Positions 1 through 10,278 are shown, numbered from the stretch's first letter. The stretch is 64,000 nt of DNA from Piscibacillus salipiscarius JCM 13188 (GCF_001311865.1 NZ_BBCD01000001.1:186001-250000); one strand, 5' to 3'. Notes: generated from the letters alone by a model not told the origin. Made by a program: numbers and translations.

Positions 1-377
1 AGCACCAATTAATGCCTCATAAGCGTCAGCGAGTAAAGAAGGCCTTTCACGACCTCCTGATTTTTCCTCCCCTTTACCAAGTAGAAGAAATTCGTTAAGA
101 TTAAGATCTTTTGCAAATTTTTCAAGTGAAGGCTCACATACTATATTGGCTCTAAATTTTGTTAATTCTCCTTCACTCATATGTTTATACTCACGATACA
201 GGTATTGAGACACTGCTAATTCAAGCACCGCATCACCCAAAAACTCTAAGCGCTCATTGTCTTCTAACTGCTGTTCACGGTGCTCATTCACATACGATGT
301 ATGCATGAAGGCTTGTTTTAGTAAATCTTCATTTTGAATTGAATGTTAATGTCTTTTTGTAATTGTTTAAAGTTCAT
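1..377 (-). CDS. rnc: Ribonuclease III, N-terminal part (gene runs off the window)
   Basis: Double-strand-specific endoribonuclease that processes rRNA precursors and structured mRNAs in the cytoplasm. The visible part is the catalytic domain: the signature [12 protein letters not shown] is present, followed by residues up to about 120. The start is the ATG at 377, downstream of a GGGTGG-type ribosome binding site. The frame breaks near 338: one A is missing from an A run, after which the RNase III frame resumes. The gene follows acpP, as in Bacillus subtilis, where smc and ftsY come next. The 3' end is outside the window, so the RNA-binding domain cannot be judged. Confidence 0.9.
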
Positions 378-402
378 ATTTTTCCACCCGTTTAAAGAAG
401 AT

Positions 403-424
403 GAGGATGGCGAGTGCCATCCCC
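403..424 (-). other. Intergenic hairpin between acpP and rnc
   Basis: A perfect 7-bp stem (405-411 with 416-422) and a 4-base loop lie between the acpP stop and the rnc start. No T run follows on either strand, so it is not a typical intrinsic terminator. It could protect the 3' end of the abundant acpP message after processing, or be a weak attenuator before rnc. That role is inferred from position only. Confidence 0.45.
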
Positions 425-435
425 TATAAATTTAT

Positions 436-669
436 TTATTGGTTGCTGTTTATGTAATTAACAGCATCACCAACTGTTTGAATTTTTTCAGCATCCTCAT
501 CAGAGATTTCCATGTCGAATTCATCCTCTAATTCCATTACTAATTCTACAACATCTAATGAGTCCGCTTCTAAGTCATCTTTAAATGAAGCTTCCATAGT
601 AACTTTAGCCTCATCAACATCTAAACGTTCAACGATAATTTCTTTAACTTTATCAAATACATCTGCCAT
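436..669 (-). CDS. acpP: Acyl carrier protein
   Basis: Carries growing acyl chains of fatty acid synthesis on a 4'-phosphopantetheine arm. The protein is 77 residues, the usual length, acidic, with the attachment serine at residue 37 in the DSL motif. The reading frame is open three codons further up, but the ATG at 669 has the strong site GGGAGGTGAG at proper spacing and begins MADVFDK, like the family. It is the last gene of the fapR-plsX-fabD-fabG-acpP group before rnc. The frame is intact, one of the minority of unbroken genes here. Confidence 0.97.
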   Translation of the reverse strand: MADVFDKVKEIIVERLDVDEAKVTMEASFKDDLEADSLDVVELVMELEDEFDMEISDEDAEKIQTVGDAVNYINSNQ

Positions 670-711
670 CGATCTCACCTCCCTTCAAAGTTATTAACAA
701 AACTATAAATG

Positions 712-1451
712 TTACATAACCATTCCACCATCAACATGAATGGTTTGACCTGTAATATAATCTGAATCCTCTGAAGCTAGAAAACGCACGACTCTAGCAA
801 CATCTTCAGGTTCACCTAAGCGGTTTAATGGAATCATGTCATGCATGCCTTGTTTCGCTTCATCTGATAATGCGTCCGTCATATCTGTAGTAATAAATCC
901 TGGAGCAACAGCATTTACATTGATGTTTCTTGCTGCTAATTCTTTAGCCACAGACTTAGTCATTCCAATTACCCCAGCTTTGGCTGCAACATAATTGGTC
1001 TGACCAGGATTTCCCGTAACACCAACTACTGATGCTACATTTACGATTTTACCACCACGTTGTTTCATCATTGGCCTTGTGACTGCTTTAACGCAGTTAA
1101 AAACACCTTTTAAATTTGTGTCAATAACATCGTCAAACTCGTCCTCTTTCATTCTCATTAGAAGATTATCACGAGTAATTCCTGCGTTATTCACTAGGAT
1201 ATCTATTGAACCAAATTCATCCGTTGTTGTCTTAACAAGTTGTTTAACCTCATCAGGGCTTGCGACATTGGCTTGAACAGCTACCGCTTCTTGGCCTAAT
1301 TGTTTAATCTCTTGAGCAACAGCTTCAGCGCGTTCTTGACTACCCGCATAATTACAACAACATTAGCTCCTTTACTAGCTAATTCTAACGCAATCGCTTT
1401 GCCAATTCCTCGTGAAGCACCTGTTACTAAAGCTACTTTCCCATCTAACAT
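712..1451 (-). CDS. fabG: 3-oxoacyl-ACP reductase FabG (one frameshift)
   Basis: NADPH-dependent reduction of 3-oxoacyl-ACP in the elongation cycle; a short-chain dehydrogenase/reductase. The N-terminus has the TGASRGIG cofactor loop, then NNAG, and the catalytic tyrosine/lysine in YVAAK. One A is missing near 1351, where VVV should continue as NYAGSQE; adding it gives 246 residues, the same as the B. subtilis protein. The start is the ATG at 1451 behind GGAGGAATAATGTT; the ATG at 1456 runs into a stop at once. It begins 5 bases after the fabD stop, suggesting translational coupling. Confidence 0.95.
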
Positions 1452-1455
1452 AACA

Positions 1456-2397
1456 TTATTCCTCCTTTAACCAGCTTTTAAAACCTTCTAAAGCCTCGAC
1501 TTCATTTAATGTGAAGATTTTAGCACGTCTATGGACTTTCTTGACTAAACCAGATAAGACTTTACCATTTCCAATTTCAACGAAAGCATCCACTTCAGCT
1601 TCCAACATATTTTCAATTGTTTGAGTGAATTGGACTGGTGAATAAAGTTGTTTAACTAGTAACGTCTCAATATCATTTGAATCCTGCACTGCACTTGCTG
1701 TGACATTAGCATAGACAGGAACCTCAGCTTTTTTAATGTTTACTTGTTTTAATTCTTCTTTAAAATCCTCACTTGCAGGTTTCATAAGCTCTGAATGGAA
1801 TGGACCACTCACATTTAACGGTAAGACTCTTTTTGCGCCTCGTTCTTTCAGTTTTTCAGAAGCTTTTTCGACTCCTGCTACGGTGCCTGAGATCACAATT
1901 TGACCAGGACAGTTATAGTTTGCAACATTTACAGTATCACCTTGATTAGTCACTTCTTCTGTTACTTCATCTATTATTTCTGAATCAACCCCAAGTACCG
2001 CAGCCATAGTACCTTGGCCAGTTGGAACGGCCTTCTCCATGTATTTCCCTCTTTTATGTACGAGCTGAATGGCATCTTCAAAGGATAATGAACCTGCAGC
2101 GTAAAGAGCGCTATACTCACCCAGACTATGGCCTGCTACCATAGAGGGCTTAATCCCTTCGTCTTTTAATAAATTAAAAATGGCTATGCTATTTAACAGT
2201 AACGCTGGCTGAGCATTTTCAGTTTTCGTTAATTCATCATTAGGTCCATTTAACATCAGATCTGTTAATGAATAACCTAAAATGTCATCAGCTTGATGGT
2301 ATAGTTGTTTTACAGAATCAAAAGCCTCGTAAAAATCTTGTCCCATACCAACGCTCTGGGAGCCTTGACCAGGAAATAGAAATGCAACCTTCTTCAT
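1456..2397 (-). CDS. fabD: Malonyl-CoA:ACP transacylase
   Basis: Transfers the malonyl group from CoA to ACP to feed chain elongation. The 313-residue protein is intact. It has the N-terminal FPGQGSQ motif and the nucleophile serine in GHSLGEYS (about residue 91), with the partner histidine in the GPFHSELM segment about residue 200. Its ATG overlaps the plsX stop (TAATG) and its stop overlaps the fabG leader, so the three genes look translationally coupled. It is expected to be under FapR control through the promoter upstream of fapR. Confidence 0.97.
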   Translation of the reverse strand: MKKVAFLFPGQGSQSVGMGQDFYEAFDSVKQLYHQADDILGYSLTDLMLNGPNDELTKTENAQPALLLNSIAIFNLLKDEGIKPSMVAGHSLGEYSALYAAGSLSFEDAIQLVHKRGKYMEKAVPTGQGTMAAVLGVDSEIIDEVTEEVTNQGDTVNVANYNCPGQIVISGTVAGVEKASEKLKERGAKRVLPLNVSGPFHSELMKPASEDFKEELKQVNIKKAEVPVYANVTASAVQDSNDIETLLVKQLYSPVQFTQTIENMLEAEVDAFVEIGNGKVLSGLVKKVHRRAKIFTLNEVEALEGFKSWLKEE

Positions 2398-3400
2398 TAA
2401 GAACCCTCCCGTTGTTGTAATTGACGTACTTCCTCACCAATTAACCCAACTACATTAGCTTCCACTAAATGATAGGTCTGTTTGATGGCATTAAATATGG
2501 CTCTATCATTTGACGAACCGTGTGCTTTAATAACTGGAGCTGCTAATCCAAATAATCCTGCACCACCATACTCGGAATAATCTAATTGATCTTTTATTCC
2601 TTTTAAATCAGATTTAACTAATGCTGCAGCTAGTTTCGTTTTTGCGTTTTTCATAAACGTATCTTTAATCATGGAAAACATATTAAGTGCTGTTCCTTCG
2701 ATCGATTTCAGTGCAATATTTCCTGAAAACCCATCAGTTACGACCACATCAGCTACTCCTTCTAATAAATCACGTGCCTCTACGTTTCCAACAAATTAAC
2801 AGGTGCACTTTGCATGAGTTGGAATGCTTCCTTAACCAATTCAGAACCTTTTTGGTCTTCTGTTCCAACATTTAGAAGTCCGACCTTAGGGTTTTTAATG
2901 CCTCTAACTTTTTCAACATAAATAGAACCCATAATCGCATATTGCATAAGATGATTAGGTTTTGCTTCTACATTTGCACCAACATCTAATAGTAAAAAGC
3001 CTTTTCCGTCTATTGTTGGCAGTGTAGGACTGAGCGCTGGTCGGTCTATCCCTTTAATTCGGCCTACTTTAAATAATCCCGTGCTCATAAGGGCTCCCGT
3101 GTTTCCTGCTGAAATACATGCGTCAGCCTCATTATTTTTAACAGCCTCTGCCATTAAAACCATTGAAGCATTTTTCTTCTTTCTAACCACACGTGCTGGT
3201 TCATCCGTGTTCTCAACTTTTTCCATTGTATGATGTATATGAATTTTAGAATGTTTAGGATCAAGATAAGGTTTGATTTGCTCCTCATCACCATAAAGCG
3301 TAATTTCCAAATCACTATAATGTTCAACTGCCAATAAAGCACCTTTTACAGCCGCTTCAGGGGCATGATCGCCCCCCATGGCATCGATTGCTATTCTCAT
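2397..3400 (-). CDS. plsX: Phosphate acyltransferase PlsX (one frameshift)
   Basis: Makes acyl-phosphate from acyl-ACP for the PlsY step of phosphatidic acid synthesis, at the membrane surface. The N-terminus [14 protein letters not shown] is diagnostic. The frame breaks near 2794, where one T is lost after PVN; adding it joins the 206-residue front part to the back part starting [10 protein letters not shown]. The repaired length is 334 residues, normal for the family. It sits directly after fapR (14-base gap) and overlaps fabD, as in B. subtilis. Confidence 0.95.
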
Positions 3401-3414
3401 AATTAGTACCCCTT

Positions 3415-3975
3415 TTATTTTTCAGTACTTCTATACATCTTAAATATACCTTCAAAAACTAATTCATCTTGAACATAACTTCTGACATTTATTTTAGTTC
3501 GCTTTTGATTACGGTTTGTCACTGAAGCTTTAGCGACAACTCGTTCTCCCAATTTAACCGGGCGAGTAAAGTTAATTTCTGCATTCGCCGTCAATGCTAA
3601 GTCATCATTTATAATCGCAACAGCTAAAGAATTGGCTTGCGCGAACAAGTGATGGCCTCTTGCTATTTGGTTACGTGAGAATACATGTTCCTCTTTAATA
3701 TCTAGAATTGAAATGGCTAAATTATCTAACTCCAAATTAACAATTTCACCAATAACTTCGTCAATTGGCAAAGCTTTGACTGTTTCATTCCAGTTTTTAT
3801 TAGCTACATTTTTAATACGCTCTCTTAATTCTGGAATAGAAAGTTCTAGCCGGTCTAGACGAATGGTTTGGATACTGACTCCAAATTTATTAGCTAATTC
3901 TTCATCTGTTATAAATGGAGTTTCTTCTATCATTTCAACCAGTTTTTCTTGTCTTTCCTTCTTTTTATACTTCAT
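3415..3975 (-). CDS. fapR: Transcriptional repressor of fatty acid and phospholipid genes FapR
   Basis: Represses the fap regulon and is released by malonyl-CoA. The 186-residue protein is intact. Residues 1-60 form a DeoR-like helix-turn-helix ([12 protein letters not shown]), and the C-terminal two thirds are a hot-dog fold that binds malonyl-CoA ([20 protein letters not shown]). It is the first gene of fapR-plsX-fabD-fabG-acpP. The ATG at 3975 lies about 18 bases from a FapR-type inverted repeat, so it should be autoregulated. Confidence 0.96.
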   Translation of the reverse strand: MKYKKKERQEKLVEMIEETPFITDEELANKFGVSIQTIRLDRLELSIPELRERIKNVANKNWNETVKALPIDEVIGEIVNLELDNLAISILDIKEEHVFSRNQIARGHHLFAQANSLAVAIINDDLALTANAEINFTRPVKLGERVVAKASVTNRNQKRTKINVRSYVQDELVFEGIFKMYRSTEK

Positions 3976-3992
3976 ATTTTACACCGTCCACT

Positions 3993-4011
3993 ATTATGAC
4001 TAGGTCCTAAT
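3993..4011 (-). promoter_or_regulatory. FapR operator
   Basis: On the minus strand the core reads TTAGGACCTAGTCATAA, an imperfect inverted repeat that resembles the known FapR operator of Bacillus. It lies between the -10 box and the fapR ATG, over the expected transcription start, a position suited to autorepression. Identification rests on pattern and on the neighbouring fapR gene. Confidence 0.75.
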
Positions 4012-4014
4012 AGT

Positions 4015-4043
4015 AATATATAATACCTTAGGGTTTCTTGCAA
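4015..4043 (-). promoter_or_regulatory. Sigma-A promoter of the fapR-plsX-fabDG-acpP operon
   Basis: Minus strand: -35 TTGCAA at 4038-4043, a 17-base spacer, and -10 TATATT at 4015-4020. The FapR operator begins immediately downstream. The promoter lies just beyond the likely true recG stop. Confidence 0.7.
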
Positions 4044-4047
4044 TCCT

Positions 4048-6087
4048 TTAATCAAAATTCGCTCTTGAATTTTTGGATCAGATTCAATCATCGATTTTAA
4101 TCGCTCATATTCTGGATTGTTCCACAATAATTGATGTTTCATGACATGAACAGCATCTCGTCTCGCTACCTCTAAGGCTCTATAGTCTTCTACCAAATCT
4201 GCTACTTTAAACTCTGGTAATCCGCTTTGTTTTTTACCAAAGAAATCACCTGGTCCTCTAATTTGTAAGTCGTGCTCAGATAAGGTGAAGCCATCATTCG
4301 TTTCTGTCATCACTCTCATCCGTTCTTTACCTGTATCCCCTTTAGGGTCGGCTAATAAAATACAGTAGCTTTGATGAGAACCTCTACCTACCCTACCTCT
4401 AAGTTGATGTAGTTGAGCTAACCCAAAACGTTCAGCATCATAAATCACCATTAGGGTAGCATTAGGAACGTTCACTCCAACTTCAACGACGGTGGTTGAG
4501 ACTAGAATGTTAATTTCATTATCTGCAAAACGCCTCATCACATCTTCTTTTTCTTGAGCGTTAAGCCTCCCATGCATGAGTCCCACATTAATGTCATTAG
4601 GAAGATCATCTTGTAGCTCTTCAAAAATATCAACTGCATTTTGGATATCAAGTTGATCTGATTCTTCTATTAATGGGCAGATTACATACGCCTGCCGGCC
4701 ATTATAAACTTCACTTACCATGAACTGTCTAACTCGATCCATCATGTTTTCCTTAACCCAATAAGTTTCGATAGGCTGTCTACCCTTAGGGAGCTCATCA
4801 ATTATGGATACATCCATATCTCCAAAAGTGGTAATCGATAAAGTGCGGGGGATCGGTGTTGCTGTCATAAATAACACATCAGGATGAAGTCCTTTATCCC
4901 TCAACGTTTTCTTTGCTGTACGCCAAAGCGGTGCTGTTCATCGACAATAACAAGCCCTAAGTCATTAAAAATGGTGTCGTCTTGAATTAACGCATGAGTA
5001 CCTACAACGATATCAACTTCTCCTTTTTGAATTCGTTCAAGACGCTCTTTTCGCTTTTTACCTTTAATTGAACCAGTTAACAACTCTACTGTTAATAGAT
5101 CGCCAAATAATTCGGTTAGTGATTCTTCGTGCTGTTCAGCTAAAATCTCTGTTGGAACCATTAATGCACCTTGTTGTCCCGATAAATATGTAGCATACAA
5201 TGCTATCGCAGCAACAACCGTTTTACCAGAACCAACATCCCCTTGAAGCAGACGGTTCATTCGGTATGGTTGTTTTAAGTCAGTTAAAATTTCATCAAGA
5301 ACCCTGTCCTGACTGTTCGTTAAATCAAACCCGAGTTGTTGGACAAATTTTTGAACTAGACTTTCATCAAACTGTTTAGGCAAACCGTTTGTTTTTTGAC
5401 GATTATGCTCTTTGATCCATTGCATTTTAAGTTGGAAAATAAATAGCTCTTCAAATATAACGTCTTTTAGCATGTTTAAGAGCCGTTTTTGAAGATGGTT
5501 GGTGTAGGTCCTTCACTGCATGCTGACGACCAGGCAGTTTATAATCTGTTAAATACTTGTCTGGCAACATCTCGTCCACTTCATGTAAAGATGATTTTAA
5601 TGCATAGGTGATAAGCTTTTTTAATTGCTTAGTTGATAAGTTCCCCTTCGTATGATAGACCGGCTGAATATCTTGCTCTTCATTAAATGAATTTGAATGA
5701 AACTGATTGACTGTAATTTGAAGTCTATGCATGTCCCATTTACCTGTGACAGTAATCATTTCTCCTTTTTTAATGCGTTCTTTTAAGAAGGCTTGATTAA
5801 AAACACAGCTTTAATGGCAACAACGCCAACTTGAAGGGTACATATTAATCGTGATTTCTTCCTTCCAAAATAACTAACATTTGGCTCTGACACCACTTGA
5901 CCTTGTATGGTTGCCGTTTCATCATGATTAATTTCATTAATGGGTTTCAGCTCAAAATAGTCATAACGAAAAGGAAAGTGGAAGAGTAAATCTCCCACTT
6001 TCGTAATGTCTAATAACTCGAGCTGCTCTTTTGTTTTTCACCGACACTCGGAATGACGTCGACCGGTTCATAAAACAAGATGATCAC
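4048..6087 (-). CDS. recG: ATP-dependent DNA helicase RecG (five frameshift sites)
   Basis: Branch migration and fork-reversal helicase of recombination and repair. An N-terminal wedge/OB domain is followed by helicase motifs: Walker A GDVGSGKT, the RecG-type box DEQHRFG, then MTATPIPRT and the C-terminal helicase half. Bases are missing near 6036, 5801, 5470 (two Ts), 4910 and 4062. With these restored the protein is 681 residues, one short of B. subtilis RecG, and stops at 4048. Without the last repair the frame reads through the fapR promoter to 3972, which is unlikely. The start is GTG at 6087, 18 bases after the sdaAA stop. Confidence 0.9.
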
Positions 6088-6105
6088 TCTCTTCTTTATT
6101 TCTTT

Positions 6106-6984
6106 TTACTCTGCAGCTGAACCAAAAATTTTAGCCGCTAACGCTTTACCAGTAGGTGTTGCCGCTAATCCTCCTTCAGCTGTTTCCTTTAAAGTTGATG
6201 ACATTTTTTGACCGATTTGATACATGGCTCCAATTACCTCATCACAAGGAATTCGGCTTGTTACACCCGCTAAGGCCAAGTCAGCCGATACAATGGCTTG
6301 TGATGAACCCATTGCATTACGCTTAACGCATGGCACTTCAACGAGTCCAGCTACAGGATCACACACTAGACCTAGCATATTTTTAAGCGTAATAGCCATT
6401 GCTTCAGAAGACTGTTCAGGCGTACCTCCAGCCATTTCAACTGCTGCTGCACTTGCCATACCAGCTGCAGAACCTACCTCTGCCTGACAACCACCAGCTG
6501 CACCTGAAATAGATGCATTATTGGCAATAACTTGACCAAAAGCACCAGCTGTAAACAGAAATCTTACCATTTCTTCACGAGTAGGATTTAACCGATCTTT
6601 TAATCCAAATAAAACACCTGGGACGCACCCTGCACTTCCGGCTGTCGGTGTTGCACAGATTGTTCCCATCGCAGCGTTGACTTCATTTGTAGAGACTGCT
6701 TTACTCACAACATCTAAGATTAAATCCCCTGAAAGCGGTTGCTTTTCTTCGCGATATTGGTTAATTAAAACGGCATCACCACCCGTTAAACCTGAGCGAG
6801 ATTTAACACCTTTAAGACCATCTTCTACTGCTTTTTCCATAACATCTAAATTACGTTCCATTTCAGCAAAAATATCTTCTCTTGATTTCCCGCTTTCTTC
6901 AATTTCTTGCTCAATCATTACTTCAGATATAGGTATGTTACGCTCTTTTGTTATTTGTATTAAATCACTTACGCTTCTAAACAT
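6106..6984 (-). CDS. sdaAA: L-serine dehydratase, alpha subunit
   Basis: Iron-sulfur L-serine deaminase subunit, converting serine to pyruvate and ammonia with SdaAB. The frame is intact, about 292 residues. Cysteines that can hold the cluster are in CATPTAGSAGC and CDPVAGLVEVPC, and glycine/alanine-rich segments are typical of the family. The frame is open to a GTG at 6993, but the ATG at 6984 (MFRSVSDLI) is better spaced from AAGGGA and matches the family start. It follows sdaAB by 17 bases and precedes recG, as in B. subtilis. Confidence 0.94.
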   Translation of the reverse strand: MFRSVSDLIQITKERNIPISEVMIEQEIEESGKSREDIFAEMERNLDVMEKAVEDGLKGVKSRSGLTGGDAVLINQYREEKQPLSGDLILDVVSKAVSTNEVNAAMGTICATPTAGSAGCVPGVLFGLKDRLNPTREEMVRFLFTAGAFGQVIANNASISGAAGGCQAEVGSAAGMASAAAVEMAGGTPEQSSEAMAITLKNMLGLVCDPVAGLVEVPCVKRNAMGSSQAIVSADLALAGVTSRIPCDEVIGAMYQIGQKMSSTLKETAEGGLAATPTGKALAAKIFGSAAE

Positions 6985-7001
6985 GTTTCTCACGTCCCTT
7001 C

Positions 7002-7663
7002 TTAGTCAGCAATCGTTACGACCTGTAAAATATGATCACATGTTCCAAGTTGCTTCATTACTTCATCTGGAATAGGTTGGTCTGTTTCAATGACCATCAT
7101 GGCGTCTTTACCTTGCTCTTTACGAACACTTCCATATGACCGATATTAATCTCTCTTTCTGCTAAAACCTTAGTAACAGAAGCGATCGCACCATAGCGAT
7201 CATTATGCATGACTAAAATCGCAGGTGAGCCACCTGATAGTCTTAGTTCAAAACCGTTTAATTCAGTAATTTCAGCTTTACCCCCACCAATGGATATACC
7301 GACTAATTCAAAATCACCGTTATCATCTCCTATTTTAATTCGTGCTGTATTAGGATGATCTGACGAGCCTTCTTCTTCTATAAATTCAACATCCATACCG
7401 GCTTCTTGTGCAAAACGGAAAGCATCCTTAATTCGGTCATCATACGTATCATAATCTAGTAAACCACCTATGATCGCTACATCAGTTCCATGACCTTTAT
7501 ACGTTTTCGCAAAGGAACCATATAGATATATTTTAGCCCATTTAGGTTGACGTCCAAATAGTTGTCTAGCCATTTTTCCAATTCTAGCAGCACCAGCTGT
7601 GTGAGAACTAGACGGTCCGATCATGACTGGACCAATAATATCAAACACCGATCTGAATTTCAT
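7002..7663 (-). CDS. sdaAB: L-serine dehydratase, beta subunit (one frameshift)
   Basis: Partner of SdaAA. The N-terminal serine dehydratase beta domain begins MKFRSVFDIIGPVMIGPSSS, and the C-terminal part is an ACT domain, a small-molecule-binding fold. One T is missing near 7125, in HMEVF-RKEQGKD; restored, the protein is 220 residues, the same as B. subtilis. It is the first gene of sdaAB-sdaAA-recG and has its own promoter just upstream. Confidence 0.94.
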
Positions 7664-7695
7664 AGACTACACCACCTTATTTTCTTTCTAATTCT

Positions 7696-7724
7696 ATTTT
7701 AAAGGGAAATAGAGTAAAAGCCAA
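7696..7724 (-). promoter_or_regulatory. Sigma-A promoter of sdaAB-sdaAA-recG
   Basis: Minus strand: -35 TTGGCT (7719-7724), a 17-base spacer, and -10 TAAAAT (7696-7701), about 30 bases before the sdaAB ATG. It is back to back with the permease promoter on the plus strand. Confidence 0.6.
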
Positions 7725-7732
7725 CCAGTTAT

Positions 7733-7762
7733 TTGAAAGTAACACCTATTTATCGTTATAAT
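7733..7762 (+). promoter_or_regulatory. Sigma-A promoter of the purine-type permease
   Basis: Plus strand: -35 TTGAAA (7733-7738), an 18-base spacer, and a consensus -10 TATAAT (7757-7762). The leader to the ATG at 7820 is about 50 bases and contains several G runs (see findings), then AAGAAGGAG as ribosome binding site. Confidence 0.65.
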
Positions 7763-7819
7763 ACGTTTTGGGTATTAAACCTGGGCGGGTGAGGGCTAAC
7801 AACAAAAGAAGGAGTTCAC

Positions 7820-9083
7820 ATGAAACAACTGAATAATAAGCAGTGGCCAATAGAGGTCATTGCAGGTATCATTGGATATTTAACGACTGTGTATATTGTT
7901 GCTGTTAACAGCTCAATTCTTGCAGAGGCTGGTATAGACCGCGAACAAGCGATGATAGCAACGATTTTAGCAAGTTTTATTGGTAGTGTTTTAGTAGGAA
8001 TGTGGGCAAAAGTACCAATTATCATATTCCTGGTATGGGAGTTAATGTCTTATTTACCTTCTCCATAGTTCAGCAGTATGAATTCACTTATGCTGAAGGC
8101 TTAGGAATTGTCGTTGTATCCAGTTTAATATTTCTTATAACGGCCATTACACCATTAGGTGAAAGTTTTAAACAAGCTGTACCAGATTCACTCAAACACG
8201 GCATTACAATTGGTTTGGGATTGTTTTTGGTGTTGATTGGCTTAGAAAATGGCGGACTAATTGTAAGTGGTGATTACTCGATTATCACACTTGGAGATTT
8301 TTCATCACCAACAGTGATTGTTAGTTTATTATCATTAACAGTTGGTATTGTATTATTTGTTAAAAATGTCCCAGCCAACTTTTTAATCACGATGATTGTT
8401 GGCACATGGATTGCGTCGATGTTTGGCATTTTGGAAAAAGGAAAAGGGGAACATCTAAGTGTAGATGGTATAACTGACCTTTTCATATTACCGGATTTCG
8501 GACATATTGGTGAATTAGCCTTTTGGATTGCAGTTTTACCCCTTTCAATAGTATTAATTTTTGAAAGTATGGGATTAATTCATGGGCAACTTAATATGCT
8601 AAATCGTTCAGAAGCCTTCAAGAGTACTAATCGCAGTAGTGCGGTTTCAGCACTATTAAGCGGTTTTTTGGAACTTCACCAACCATTCCAGCTGCTGAAA
8701 CAGCTGCAGTCATTGCATCTAAAGGTCGCACTGGAATTGCAAGCATTGTTACAGGGGTTTTATTCTTACTGACGTTTTTCTTTATTCCTTATATATCCAT
8801 GATTCCATCAAGTGCCATTAGTCCAATTTTAATTATTGTCGGTGTGCTCATGATGCAAAATATCAAATATATTAAGATTGATGATATAACTGAAGCGTTT
8901 CCTACTTTTCTAATTATGTTTATGATCCCATTCACATATAGCATTGCAGATGGAATGGCATTTGGATTTATTGCTTATCCAATTATTAAACTTGTTACAA
9001 AACAAAAAGATCAGTTATCGCCATTATTAATTGTAGTATCAAGTTTATTTTTAATTGAGTTCATTATAAAAGCATTATTATAG
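7820..9083 (+). CDS. AzgA/PbuG-type purine permease, NCS2 superfamily (two frameshifts)
   Basis: Multi-spanning membrane protein likely importing adenine, guanine or hypoxanthine. Family signs: PGMGVN after the second helix, FESMG in the middle and GTSPTIPAAE in the second half, which points to the AzgA/PbuG/PbuO branch rather than uracil permeases. Bases are missing near 8030 (before PGMG) and 8669 (T run before GTSP); repaired length is 421 residues with about a dozen hydrophobic helices. It is transcribed alone, divergently from sdaAB, and ends at a strong terminator. The exact substrate cannot be read from the sequence. Confidence 0.85.
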
Positions 9084-9091
9084 ATATGATT

Positions 9092-9124
9092 AAAGCACCG
9101 CAATTTTAAGCGGTGCTTTTTTTA
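9092..9124 (+). terminator. Intrinsic terminator after the permease
   Basis: Ten-bp stem AAAGCACCGC/GCGGTGCTTT (9092-9101 with 9110-9119) followed by a T run. It lies 8 bases past the permease stop. Confidence 0.9.
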
Positions 9125-9237
9125 GACTTTAGTTTAAGTTAACTAGGCTATGGCTATTAACGACCTTGTGATAATCCAAGTTTCCCTCATAATTCGATAC
9201 GTTTTAAGCTCAATGTTTTTATCTCCCTGAAAACTTA

Positions 9238-9426
9238 TTAAAATGTATCAAAAATGTTCTTTGATAGTGCTCTAAGTACCCAATAGATGACTCGGATTGG
9301 AAAAACGATTAACTCAGGCAACCACAAAAGCATATCTAACATGAAATCCCCGAAATTATATGCTTCTTTCGATTTGTTATTTTTTCTCATCTTGCTTTTC
9401 TTCTTTTCCACCAATCTTTCATTCAC
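9238..9426 (-). CDS. Small basic, tryptophan-containing membrane-associated protein
   Basis: 62 residues, family not recognised. The first 22 residues are highly charged (KKKSKMRKNNKSK). Residues about 28-54 form a hydrophobic stretch with tryptophans and two internal charges (LLWLPELIVFPIRVIYW), so it could be a single-pass or surface-lying membrane helix. The start is probably the GTG at 9426 behind AGGGGGA, although the spacing is short. It follows the alpha/beta hydrolase by 17 bases on the same strand and may share its transcript. The coding call rests on the ribosome binding site, the composition and the gene spacing. Confidence 0.5.
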   Translation of the reverse strand: MNERLVEKKKSKMRKNNKSKEAYNFGDFMLDMLLWLPELIVFPIRVIYWVLRALSKNIFDTF

Positions 9427-9443
9427 ATTCCCCCTGTTTTCAA

Positions 9444-10278
9444 TTATGATTCACTCACAAAATCTAAAATGATTTCACTAAATTCTCTTTGTTTTTCTAC
9501 GTATGGATGATGACCACTATCTAAAACTTTTAACGCGGCATTACAAAATTTGAACTGTTCATGATGATTTGGGTCAACAGCATAATCATGTCCACCAGAT
9601 ATTACTAGTACTGGTTGCTCAATTGATCTTGTGTTGGTAGTAAAGTCGTAAAATATTCACCTGTGTTAAACACGTATTGTTGAAAAGATTTTCCAAAAAT
9701 AAATCCTTATCTATTTCATCTAAGATTTGTTTATTACAAGGATCTTTAAACTGTAATTGATTATGCAAATTATGTTCAGCTAGTTTTGAAATAGTTGTAT
9801 AATAAGTATTCAATAGAGATTCTTTATTACCTGTATGTAATTGTTGCTTTTTTAAGCCTAACAGCTTTCTAGAGTATCTGATTTGATATTCAAAAGAATT
9901 AACCATATTTAGTGTCGCATTAGATAATATGATCCCTTTTACTCTGTTTGGGTATTTTTTCGCATAATTTAGTGCCAAAATTCCACCAAAAGAGTGTGCT
10001 ATTAAATACCAGTCTTGCAACCCCAAATGATCTCTTAATTCTTCAAAATCATCAGTTATTCTATTTAAAGAGAAATCAGTATTAGAACATTCTTCAGACC
10101 GTCCACAACCTCGTTGGTCTACATAAATCATTCTAAGTTGATTCTCCAACAGATTATGCATGGAATACTGAAATGACTTACTCCAGTATCCAGGTCCACC
10201 ATGTATATAAACAGCTGGAACCCCACTGCCACTAACTTCATAGAAGACTTTCTCACCATCGCTTGTTATAAACTCCAT
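9444..10278 (-). CDS. Alpha/beta hydrolase, prolyl aminopeptidase-like (two frameshifts)
   Basis: Serine hydrolase of the S33 type. Visible: the oxyanion region HGGPG (residues 25-29), the nucleophile in AHSFGG, an acid in GGHDYAVDP and the catalytic histidine in GHHPY near the C-terminus, so the catalytic triad is complete. One T is missing near 9682 and one base near 9655; repaired length is 278 residues. The ATG at 10278 (MEFITSDGE) has TAGGTGAT in front; an upstream GTG is also in frame. It is an accessory gene between fakA and sdaAB. The substrate (peptide or ester) cannot be told. Confidence 0.8.

Noticed and set aside
7760-7819. Purine or preQ1 riboswitch in the permease leader
   Set aside because: The leader is only about 50 bases and lacks the conserved loops of purine riboswitches and the P1/A-rich tail of preQ1; only the G runs are noteworthy.
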